NCBI GenBank assembly: GCA_026416665.1
Contig: JAOAET010000053.1
Coordinates: 1-45,164, forward strand
Direction: 5' to 3'
From: Candidatus Omnitrophota bacterium
GTDB lineage: Bacteria; Omnitrophota; Gorgyraeia; Gygaellales; Profunditerraquicolaceae
Length of the DNA stretch: 45,164 nt
The first letter of the stretch is position 1; every line of letters begins with the position of its first letter. Below, piece after piece: positions 9,448 through 17,129 of this stretch. The notes under the pieces are model-generated. The model was not told where the DNA came from. It saw nothing but the letters and a program-made list of their open reading frames with translations, and did not search any database. A program made the translations under genes and the position numbers.

Positions 9448-10443
9448 TTGAAAAAAAAAGCATTAATTACAGGTATAACCGGACAAGATGGCTCATATTT
9501 GGCAGAATTACTTCTTGAAAAAGATTACGAAGTACATGGCTTGGTTAGACGTGTAGCTCTTGAAGATTCCGAACATCGTCTGTTTAGAATAAAACACCTT
9601 TTAGACAAAATAGAACTACATTCTGCATCATTAGAAAGTTATGCAAGTATCTTTAACGTGATAGAGAAAATAAGACCAGATGAATGTTATCATTTAGCAG
9701 CGCAAAGTTTTGTGAGTTACTCTTTTGAAGATGAATTTTCTACAATTAATACTAATATAAATGGAACTCTTTATGTGCTTTCTGCCATAAAAGAAAAAGC
9801 GCCACACTGTAAGTTTTATTTTGCTGCGTCAAGTGAAATGTTTGGGTTAGTACGGGAAACTCCACAGAATGAAAATACACCTTTCTATCCTCGTTCTCCT
9901 TATGGAATATCAAAAGTAGCAGGATTTGAGTTGACACGTAATTATAGAGAGGCTTATAGAATATTTGCGTGTAATGGGATTCTTTTTAATCATGAGTCTC
10001 CGCGCAGAGGATATGAATTTGTTACACGTAAGATTAGTAATGGAGTAGCAAGAATCAAGATGGGATTAGACAAAGAGCTTAAATTGGGAAATTTAGAAGC
10101 TAAAAGGGATTGGGGTTTTGCGGGTGATTATGTCAAAGCGATGTGGTTAATGTTACAACAAGATGAACCTGACGATTATGTTATTGCCACAGGTAACACT
10201 CACTCGGTAAAAGAATTTGCTGAGTTAGCATTTAGTTATGTTGGTTTGAAATGGGAAGATTATGTAGTAGTTGATGATAAGTTCTATCGACCTGCTGAAG
10301 TTTTTGAGCTTAAAGGTGATTATAGCAAGGCGAAAAAAAAGTTAAGTTGGCAACCGAAAGTTACTTTTGAAGAGTTAGTAAGAATGATGGTTGATGCAGA
10401 TTTGGAAAAGATTAGAAGAATAAGGGGAGATCTAAACAAGTAA
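9448..10443 (+). CDS. gmd: GDP-mannose 4,6-dehydratase
   Basis: 331 aa from TTG 9448, chosen because AAGGAG sits 8 nt upstream and the protein then begins directly with the Rossmann strand. It shows the NAD(P)-binding GITGQDGSYLAELL, the active-site SSEMFG and YGISK (Tyr152/Lys156) of short-chain dehydrogenases, and LFNHESPRRGYEFVTRKI, which is typical of Gmd. The enzyme converts GDP-mannose to GDP-4-keto-6-deoxymannose, precursor of GDP-fucose, rhamnose or perosamine. No reductase or epimerase follows here, so the final sugar is unknown. An A9 tract follows the start codon immediately. Only 1 nt separates it from the GT4 stop. Confidence 0.92.
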   Translation: MKKKALITGITGQDGSYLAELLLEKDYEVHGLVRRVALEDSEHRLFRIKHLLDKIELHSASLESYASIFNVIEKIRPDECYHLAAQSFVSYSFEDEFSTINTNINGTLYVLSAIKEKAPHCKFYFAASSEMFGLVRETPQNENTPFYPRSPYGISKVAGFELTRNYREAYRIFACNGILFNHESPRRGYEFVTRKISNGVARIKMGLDKELKLGNLEAKRDWGFAGDYVKAMWLMLQQDEPDDYVIATGNTHSVKEFAELAFSYVGLKWEDYVVVDDKFYRPAEVFELKGDYSKAKKKLSWQPKVTFEELVRMMVDADLEKIRRIRGDLNK

Positions 10444-10535
10444 TCCTACCCCCCTAAAAACTTTTGATTAAGAAAATATCTCTTTTTTCATTACCTTTTA
10501 CCAAAAGTTAAACAATTTTAAATAATACCAAAAAG

Positions 10536-11987
10536 ATGTTTAAAGCCATAAAATACCGCTTAATTTTATACGTTATTATAGATATTTTATTAATTACAAT
10601 ATCTTTTTGGCTGCCATATTTTTTAAAATTTAATAAGGAAATAAGGGGAGGTGTTTATCCAGAAGTAAAGAATTATATACTCATTTCTTTAATATGGTGT
10701 ATGTCGTTAGTTCTTTTAGTAAAAAATTATAATCTTTATGTCACTGAACGGAATTTAAATATTCCTAGAGAGACTTTTAAAGTAATAAAAGCCGTATTTT
10801 TTTCAACGCTTTTGATTGGACTATTGATATTTCTTTTGAAAATGGAATTTTTTTCGCGAATTTTATTAATTTCTACAGTTTTTCTTTTAGTAACTAGTTT
10901 ATCCATTTGTCGGATAATTAAGAGGCTATTTTTACGTTATCGTATCAAACAAGGTTTTTATAATTTCAATGTCCTAATTATTGGTGCAGGTAGAATTGGT
11001 ATAAAATTAGCTGAAGAGATCAAGAACAATCCTTATTTAGGATTACGAATAATAGGATTTTTAGATGATTATAAAAAAGGCAGTATCCAAAATTATGAAA
11101 TTTTAGGTGAAATTGCTGAATTACCTGTGATTATAGAAAAATACTTTATTGATAAAATTTTTATATCTATTCCTTCTGAGAGAAAGAAAATCTGTGAGGT
11201 CTTAAACTTATGTCATAATTTAAAAAAAAGTGTTTGGGTTGTGCCAGAGTGTTTTCAGGTTGTTGGGGTATTCTCTGATGGAATTAAAGGTAAATTTGGT
11301 AATACAATTATTTTTTATCCTCGTTTAAGACTTGATTTTCTGGGGGATGTTCCTTTACTTTGTTACCTTGACGAAAAAATTCATGGAGCGGAATGTTGGG
11401 TTAAAAGGCTAGTTGATATAGTTGGTGCAACGATAATATTAATTTTTACCTTTCCTTTATTTATATTAATAGCTGTTTTGATTAAATTAGACAGTCCAGG
11501 ACCTGTTTTCTATCGTAGTATTCGTTGTGGCAAAAAAGCAAAACCATTTATTTTTTATAAATTCCGTTCAATGTTTAAAGATGCGGAAAAACACAAAGAT
11601 CATCTACGTCATTTTTCAGAAGTAAAAGGCCCGGTGTTTAAAATAAAAAATGACCCACGGGTTACTGGCATTGGTAAAATTTTAAGAAGATATAGTTTAG
11701 ATGAATTACCACAATTAATTAATGTATTAAAAGGGGATATGAGTTTAGTTGGTCCTCGCCCTCCTACACCTGATGAGGTTTCACAATATGAAAGTTGGCA
11801 GTTGCGTAGGCTGGACGTAAGACCTGGTATAACTGGGCTTTGGCAAGTAAGAGGAAGATCAGATTTAAGTTTTTATAAGTGGGTAAAACTAGATTTATGG
11901 TATATTGATAACTGGTCTTTATTATTAGATTTCAAAATTTTATTATGGACAGTTCCTGCAGTGTTAAAAAAGCAGGGTGCATATTAA
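10536..11987 (+). CDS. Polyprenyl-phosphate sugar-1-phosphate transferase (WbaP/EpsE type)
   Basis: 483 aa. Four or five N-terminal membrane segments precede a nucleotide-binding-like domain (VLIIGAGRIGIKLAEEI) and a C-terminal bacterial sugar transferase domain with FYKFRSMFKDAEKH and SLDELPQLINVLKGDMSLVGPRP. The latter carries the Asp-Glu pair of the polyprenyl phosphohexose transferase family. It starts glycan assembly by placing a sugar-1-phosphate on undecaprenyl phosphate at the inner membrane. The 92-nt gap upstream has an inverted repeat AACTTTTG (10459-10466)/CAAAAGTT (10502-10509) but no clear promoter. Confidence 0.92.
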   Translation: MFKAIKYRLILYVIIDILLITISFWLPYFLKFNKEIRGGVYPEVKNYILISLIWCMSLVLLVKNYNLYVTERNLNIPRETFKVIKAVFFSTLLIGLLIFLLKMEFFSRILLISTVFLLVTSLSICRIIKRLFLRYRIKQGFYNFNVLIIGAGRIGIKLAEEIKNNPYLGLRIIGFLDDYKKGSIQNYEILGEIAELPVIIEKYFIDKIFISIPSERKKICEVLNLCHNLKKSVWVVPECFQVVGVFSDGIKGKFGNTIIFYPRLRLDFLGDVPLLCYLDEKIHGAECWVKRLVDIVGATIILIFTFPLFILIAVLIKLDSPGPVFYRSIRCGKKAKPFIFYKFRSMFKDAEKHKDHLRHFSEVKGPVFKIKNDPRVTGIGKILRRYSLDELPQLINVLKGDMSLVGPRPPTPDEVSQYESWQLRRLDVRPGITGLWQVRGRSDLSFYKWVKLDLWYIDNWSLLLDFKILLWTVPAVLKKQGAY

Positions 11988-12016
11988 AAAAGCCAATTTA
12001 AAAAGTTTTTAATAAA

Positions 12017-13211
12017 GTGGAATTTCTTTTTAAAGAAAAATTATTAAAAATATTAGACGGTTTTATTTCGACTTGTTTAATATGCTTAATAGCGTTGTTG
12101 CCAATTTCTAATGCCGCTATTGAAATATGTGCAGTCTTAGCGATACTTGCTTTTATTATAAAAAAATATATTTTTTTTGATTTTGGTTACCTTAAAAATT
12201 ATATATATTTTTTTCTTTTTATGTATATTATAGCGCTAGGGCTATCACTTATAAACAGCGGCGTTTATTTGCATACGTCTTTAAAAACACTTTTTCTAAA
12301 ATGGTTGGAATATATTACTCTTTTTTTAATTGTAGGAGAAACCATTGATTCCGCCCCAAAAATTTTAAAAAAATTTCTGATAGTTTCTGCTTTTGTTTCT
12401 GGTTTATTAGGGATCGACGGACTTTACCAAAAAATTATAGGTTTTGACTTCCTGCGTAATTATCCACTTTTAACCGATATTTCTGCTATAACAGGACCTT
12501 TCTACTATCATAATGACTTTGCGACGTATTTGTCTTTTTCCTTTTTTTTAATTTTTGGTTTTTTCTTACAAAATAAAGATAAACATTTTCTACTGCTACT
12601 ATTGATATTGTTATCTATAAATCTTCTATTTACATATTCAAGAGGAGGATGGGTTGGTTTTACTGTAGGATTTTTATTTTGTTTGTTGGTAATGAAAAAG
12701 AAGAAATGGATTGTTATTTTTTTAGGTGTTTTTGTATTAATTCTTTTTCTCTTTCCCTCTTCGGCAGAGAGCATTTTTTTCGTTTTTTAATGAAGGATAT
12801 ACAATAAGATTATCCATATGGGAAAATAGTTTATTAATGGTTAAAAAAAATTTCTTTATAGGAAGAGGAGTAGGGAGTTTTATGAATGAATTAAATACTT
12901 ATAAAAGTAACTTGGGATGGCAATATGCTCATAATTGTTATTTACAGATGTTGGTTGAAACAGGGGTTATAGGATTGCTGAGTTTTTTAATTTTTGTATT
13001 TTCTATTTTTCTTAAGGCTGTTAAAAAATTTAAGATAAGTAAGAACTTTGTACTTTTGGGTATAACTGGTGGCTTATTTAGTTTTTTAGTTCACAGCTTT
13101 TTTGATACTCAATTTTACTCTTTAAAGTTATCTGTCTTATTCTGGTTGTGGTTAGGAGTTGTGACAAGATTATCTGTTGACATCGCGCAGAAGGGTGAAG
13201 TTAAACGCTAA
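12017..13211 (+). pseudogene. Second O-antigen ligase/polymerase-like protein, frame interrupted at a T7 tract
   Basis: Frame 1 (GTG 12017 to stop 12788-12790, 257 aa) gives about eight membrane segments, with YYHNDFATYLSFSFFLIFGF and TYSRGGWVGFTVGF as in O-antigen ligases. At T7 (12774-12780) the other frame continues without a start as SFFNEGYTIRLSIWENSLLM and NFFIGRGVGSFMNEL, then two membrane segments to a stop at 13209-13211. The segment beginning at ATG 12837 (124 aa) is therefore the C-terminal part of the same gene. Removing one T gives a 397-aa protein of normal length. The same questions apply as for the gene at 6866. Confidence 0.78.
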
Positions 13212-13466
13212 TTTTTTAATATAGTTGAAAATATACAACTTTTTAATATACCGTTAGATATAAACAGAATAAAACATTTTTTGATGTTACATTGCTTATC
13301 ATATCTATACTAAAAACATAACTTGCTTTGGGATTAATATTTTTTTAATGCAAAAAACCAAAAAATATGAATATTTTAAAATATTATTACAAATAAGCTT
13401 ATTTCTGTTAAATTTTCTTTTAAAACTTTTTATTAATAGTTTATCTTAAAATTAGGGATTGCTATT
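13212..13466 (+). other. 255-bp AT-rich intergenic stretch with a possible 33-aa hydrophobic ORF
   Basis: No known gene was recognised. A weak hairpin AGTTG (13223-13227)/CAACT (13236-13240) followed by T4 might end transcription of the gene upstream. A short open frame from ATG 13348 to TAA 13449 would encode 33 residues with a basic start (MQKTKKYEYFK) and one hydrophobic segment (LFLLNFLLKLFI). It ends 17 nt before the next gene. It has no convincing Shine-Dalgarno and could be chance in such AT-rich sequence. Confidence 0.3.
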
Positions 13467-14591
13467 ATGCGAATAGGTTATAATGGTAGATTTTTCTCGT
13501 CAGTGGCAATAACTGGGATAGAGCGGGTTGCTTCTTGTTTATTACAATACTTAGTTAGAGTTGATAAAGCAAGAGAATATCTGCTATTTGTTGGAAGTAA
13601 AAACTATTGTAAAGATTTTTTACCTGACAAAGTTCTAGTTGTTGAATGCCCTTTACTTAAAGGCAATATCTATGCAAGACACACGTGGGAACAGTTGGAG
13701 TTACCTTTTCTAATTAAAAAATACGATTGTGATTTATTGTTTAATCCTGCAAATACTTCTCCTTGGTTAGTCGCTCACAAATCTATTTTGCTTCTTTATG
13801 ACGTTTCTTTCTTAATAAATCCTTCTTGGTTCTCACGTAAGTTTTTCTTGTTATACAATACTTTAATACCACCTATAGCAAGAAAGGCAAAAAGAATTAT
13901 CACTATTTCGGAAAATTCAAAACGAGATATTGTAAAATACCTTAAAATAAATCCATCAAAAGTATCAGTTGTTTACCTTGCACCTTCTGAGTTATTTTGT
14001 CAAGAAAAAAAAGTTTTGGTAGATGAAGATATTGATAATCTTAATATAAAAAAACCTTTTATTCTGTTTGTTGGTTCACTTGCTCCACGGAAAAATTTAA
14101 AGGGCTTAATTGAGGCCTTTTGTCTGTTAAAAAAAGAAAAAAGAATAGCGCATAGTTTACTTATTGTAGGAGCAAGAAATATAAATTTCCCACTTAAAGA
14201 AAAAAATATAGATGCCGGTATAAGTAGGGATATACAATTTTTAGGTTATTTACCTGATATTGAAATTAAAAAGTTATACTTAAAGGCGGATTTATTTGTT
14301 TATCCGTCTTTTTACGAAGGTTTTGGTCTGCCACCTTTAGAGGCAATGTCATGTGGTTGTCCAGTAGTAGTTTCCAACACCTCTTGTTTTCCTGAAATTT
14401 ATGCAGACGCAGCGTATTATGTTGACCCTTATAAACCTCAGAGTATTGCTGAAGGAATACTTAAGGTGTTAATTGATAAAGAGTTGTCAGCCAACTTAGT
14501 TAAGAAGGGTCTTGAGAGAGTAAAGTTGTTTAGTTGGGAGAAAGCTGCAGAAGATACAATTAAAATTTTAGACGAAATAAAATATAGTTGA
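13467..14591 (+). CDS. Glycosyltransferase family 4 (GT-B)
   Basis: 374 aa. GRFFSSVAITGIERVASCLL opens the acceptor-binding domain and resembles mannosyltransferases of O-antigen pathways. FILFVGSLAPRKNLKGLIEA and YPSFYEGFGLPPLEAMSCGC form the donor domain with the conserved EX7E pattern. It would add a sugar to the growing lipid-linked glycan on the cytoplasmic face. It is the last gene of the polysaccharide cluster, followed by a 385-bp gap. Donor and linkage are not inferable. Confidence 0.88.
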   Translation: MRIGYNGRFFSSVAITGIERVASCLLQYLVRVDKAREYLLFVGSKNYCKDFLPDKVLVVECPLLKGNIYARHTWEQLELPFLIKKYDCDLLFNPANTSPWLVAHKSILLLYDVSFLINPSWFSRKFFLLYNTLIPPIARKAKRIITISENSKRDIVKYLKINPSKVSVVYLAPSELFCQEKKVLVDEDIDNLNIKKPFILFVGSLAPRKNLKGLIEAFCLLKKEKRIAHSLLIVGARNINFPLKEKNIDAGISRDIQFLGYLPDIEIKKLYLKADLFVYPSFYEGFGLPPLEAMSCGCPVVVSNTSCFPEIYADAAYYVDPYKPQSIAEGILKVLIDKELSANLVKKGLERVKLFSWEKAAEDTIKILDEIKYS

Positions 14592-14914
14592 TTTTTTCTC
14601 TACAGACAATATATATTATTCCAAATTGACTAGTTAAAAATATTCTAGGTAATTAATCCAAATGAATTGAAAACTGTGCGACTTCTTGAGCTATGATTAA
14701 GAACTAAAAGAAAGTTTTAATGAAGAATTTGATTGATAATCCCTCTTGTGAGATTAAATTTAACCAACAGTTAAAAACCGGCGTCCACAAAATTACACAA
14801 GAAGTCACGATTATAAAGTTGTAAGAATAAATATATTCTTTGCCTAAATTTAAGAAAGTGATCTAGAGAAATCATTCAGAATTATTCTAATTGACTTATC
14901 TAATAATAAACCTC
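14592..14914 (+). other. Gene-poor intergenic stretch with a long-range inverted repeat
   Basis: No known gene or RNA was recognised. A perfect 9-bp inverted repeat GACTTCTTG (14680-14688)/CAAGAAGTC (14798-14806) encloses 109 nt. A 34-codon open frame from ATG 14720 to TAA 14824 (MKNLIDNPSCEIKFN...) overlaps the second arm, without a good Shine-Dalgarno. The stretch could be a small structured RNA, a decayed gene, or simple spacer between the glycan cluster and the galT promoter. Confidence 0.35.
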
Positions 14915-14942
14915 TTGCAATAAAAGGCTATTATGCTATAAT
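14915..14942 (+). promoter_or_regulatory. Sigma70-type promoter with extended -10 upstream of the galT pair
   Basis: TTGCAA (14915-14920), a 16-nt spacer and TATAAT (14937-14942) preceded by TGC, giving a textbook extended -10. The predicted start near 14949 leaves a leader of about 28 nt that contains GAGGAG (14963-14968), 8 nt before the ATG at 14977. This is one of the two best promoters in the window and probably drives both galT-like genes and perhaps gap. Confidence 0.72.
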
Positions 14943-14976
14943 CAAACGCTGTGTGCAAACAAGAGGAGTTATTTAA

Positions 14977-16005
14977 ATGCCAGAATTACGAAAGGACCCC
15001 ATTGTAGGTAGATGGGTAATTGTAGCAACCGAACGTTCAAAACGACCAGATAATTTCTCTTTGGTGCCAGTGGAAAGTATGCCTGAAAAGCCGTGCCCTT
15101 TTTGTGAAGGGCAAGAGTCCCAAACACCGAATGAAATATATGCGGTCAGATCCCCTGGTACTGCCAAAAACTCCCCCGGTTGGCAGCTTCGGGTTGTTCC
15201 TAGTCTTACTCCTTTTTTACGCATTGAAGGGGAACTGGATAGACGTGGCAAAGGTATGTATGACTTAATGAACGGTATTGGTGCCCATGAGATTGTTGTA
15301 GAAACTAACCAGCATATTGGTAATATGGCTGACCTTTCTGAAGAGCAAATTAAGCGAGTAATTACTTGTTATATTGAGCGGATTAATGACCTTGAGAAAG
15401 ATAAGCGATTTAAATATGTGCTTGTGTTTAAAAACTATGGCTGGAGTGCAGGTGGTGGAAGAGTTCGTCATGCTCGTTCACAGATTATTGCCACACCCGT
15501 TAATCCTAAACGTGTAAAAGAAGAGTTAGTTGGTGCACATCGGTATTATGAATATCATGAACGCTGTATTTTTTGTGACCTGGTTAAGCAAGAAATTCAG
15601 CAGAAGGATAGATTAATAATAGATTTAGATGGTTTTATTGCAGTTGTGCCTTTTGCTTCTAGGTTTCCTTTTGAAGTTTGGATTTTACCCAAACGGCATA
15701 GTTGTGATTTTGTCAATATTAATGAAGAAGAAAGAGTTAATCTGGCGAAGATGCTTAAACAAGTTTTACAACGAATTAAAGTTGGGCTAAATGATCCGCC
15801 TTACAATTATATAATTCACACAGCGCCGTTTAGACGTGCAAAACTCGGCTATTGGAAAACAATTAACGAGGACTATCATTGGCATATAGAGATTACTCCG
15901 CGTCTTACACGCGTAGCAGGTTTTGAGTGGGGCACTGGATTTTATATTTGTCCAGTAGCACCAGAGGCAGCTGCAAAATTTTTAAGAGAAATAACGGTAA
16001 CTTAA
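14977..16005 (+). CDS. GalT-like protein lacking the catalytic histidine
   Basis: 342 aa, aligning end to end with the next gene product and clearly of the galactose-1-phosphate uridylyltransferase (HIT superfamily) fold. The zinc-ligand pair CPFC (Cys40, Cys43), GIGAHEIVVET and the C-terminal YHWHIEITPRLTRVAGFEWG are kept. The active-site triad HPHxQ is changed to HARSQ (residues 165-169). The first, zinc-binding His and the Gln remain, but the second His, which forms the uridylyl-enzyme intermediate in GalT, is Arg167. Normal ping-pong transfer should therefore be impossible. It may be a regulatory or structural partner of the next protein or have a different chemistry. The frame is intact and has a strong Shine-Dalgarno. 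Confidence 0.85.
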   Translation: MPELRKDPIVGRWVIVATERSKRPDNFSLVPVESMPEKPCPFCEGQESQTPNEIYAVRSPGTAKNSPGWQLRVVPSLTPFLRIEGELDRRGKGMYDLMNGIGAHEIVVETNQHIGNMADLSEEQIKRVITCYIERINDLEKDKRFKYVLVFKNYGWSAGGGRVRHARSQIIATPVNPKRVKEELVGAHRYYEYHERCIFCDLVKQEIQQKDRLIIDLDGFIAVVPFASRFPFEVWILPKRHSCDFVNINEEERVNLAKMLKQVLQRIKVGLNDPPYNYIIHTAPFRRAKLGYWKTINEDYHWHIEITPRLTRVAGFEWGTGFYICPVAPEAAAKFLREITVT

Positions 16006-16008
16006 ACT

Positions 16009-17022
16009 ATGTCAGAATTAAGAAGAGATCCAATAGGTGGTAGATGGGTAATTGTCAATACTGATGAGCCAACACCTCCTGAGGGATATGAACACGATAT
16101 CCCCCGTAGCAATAAACCTTTACCGTGTCCTTTTTGTTACGGTAATGAGATGCATACTCCACCTGAGATAATTGCCTTGCGTGAACCTAATACTGCACCT
16201 AACTCACCAGGTTGGCATGTGCGGGTGGTTCCTAATAAATTTCCTGCCTTACAAATTGAAGGAGAACTTGAACGACGAGGTTTGGGTATCTATGATATGT
16301 CTAATGGGATAGGTGCTCATGAAGTAATCATTGAGACACCCTATCACGATAAGGATATGACGGATCTGACAGTTTCGGAGATTGCCAGTATTCTTCATTT
16401 TTACTGTCAGAGGTCTTTGGACCTAGAACGTGACAAAAGATTTAAATATATTATGATTTTCAAAAATTATGGGGCCTCTGCAGGTGCTTCTTTAGAACAC
16501 CCACATACTCAGTTAATAGCACTTCCTATGGTGCCTAAGTCAGTAAGAGAAGAAATACAGGGTGCAAATAATTACTATGAATACAGAGAACGTTGTATCT
16601 TCTGCGATATTTTAAGACAAGAAATGCAAGAGAAAGAGCGAATTATAATTGAGAATAAAAGTTTTATTGCCTTTTGTCCCTTTGTTTCACGCTTCCCATT
16701 TGAGATATGGATAATGCCTATGTCCCATACATCTTTGTTTTGTCAGACACCTTATGAAGAGTTACCTAAGATGGCAGAGGTATTAAAAGCAGTGTTAGTA
16801 AAGATTAGAAAGATATTTGGAGATACTTCTTATAACTTTATAATTCACACAGCACCAGTAAATAGTGATGGAACAAACATTGAAGGTTATCACTGGCATT
16901 TAGAGTTTTTGCCGAAATTAACCAGAGTTGCTGGATTTGAATGGGGAACAGGTTTTTATATTGTACCTACCCCGCCTGAAATTGCAGCAAAGTATCTACG
17001 GGATGCTTCAGTTACTGAATAA
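16009..17022 (+). CDS. galT: Galactose-1-phosphate uridylyltransferase
   Basis: 337 aa with all expected catalytic features: CPFC (Cys40, Cys43), GIGAHEVIIET, and the intact HPHTQ at residues 164-168, where His166 is the expected uridylylated nucleophile. YHWHLEFLPKLTRVAGFEWG closes the fold. The enzyme exchanges UMP between UDP-glucose and galactose-1-phosphate in the Leloir pathway; some relatives instead act as nucleotide-sugar phosphorylases. It starts 3 nt after the upstream paralog stop with no Shine-Dalgarno, which suggests translational coupling and a joint function. It would supply UDP-sugars for the glycan cluster or for galactose use. Confidence 0.9.
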   Translation: MSELRRDPIGGRWVIVNTDEPTPPEGYEHDIPRSNKPLPCPFCYGNEMHTPPEIIALREPNTAPNSPGWHVRVVPNKFPALQIEGELERRGLGIYDMSNGIGAHEVIIETPYHDKDMTDLTVSEIASILHFYCQRSLDLERDKRFKYIMIFKNYGASAGASLEHPHTQLIALPMVPKSVREEIQGANNYYEYRERCIFCDILRQEMQEKERIIIENKSFIAFCPFVSRFPFEIWIMPMSHTSLFCQTPYEELPKMAEVLKAVLVKIRKIFGDTSYNFIIHTAPVNSDGTNIEGYHWHLEFLPKLTRVAGFEWGTGFYIVPTPPEIAAKYLRDASVTE

Positions 17023-17054
17023 ACCCAAATCTAAATTTAAGATTAATTGGTAGT

Positions 17055-17108
17055 TCATACCGTTTTTATGCCCCAAAGCGGTATGATGAAAATGACATGT
17101 GGGCATAA
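17055..17108 (+). promoter_or_regulatory. Candidate H-type pseudoknot in the gap leader
   Basis: Stem 1 pairs TCATACCG (17055-17062) with CGGTATGA (17079-17086), 8 bp. Its loop contains TTATGCCC (17066-17073), which is the exact complement of GGGCATAA (17101-17108), giving an 8-bp stem 2. Loop lengths are 3, 5 and 14 nt, compatible with H-type pseudoknot geometry. The structure ends 9 nt before the Shine-Dalgarno AAGGAGG (17118-17124). It matches no riboswitch class that I recognise. Two nested protein-binding palindromes are the alternative reading. Confidence 0.55.
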
Positions 17109-17129
17109 TTAAAAAGTAAGGAGGAGAAA

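Noticed and set aside
12837-13211. Separate 124-aa gene
   Set aside because: Coding similarity extends upstream of its first ATG and joins the broken 257-aa frame, so it is the C-terminal half of one gene.
1-14591. Mobile element or genomic island borders around the glycan cluster
   Set aside because: No transposase, integrase, tRNA-adjacent direct repeat or terminal inverted repeat was seen on either side.
17055-17086. Intrinsic terminator after galT
   Set aside because: The 8-bp hairpin has a 16-nt loop and no T-tract after it, so it does not fit a terminator.
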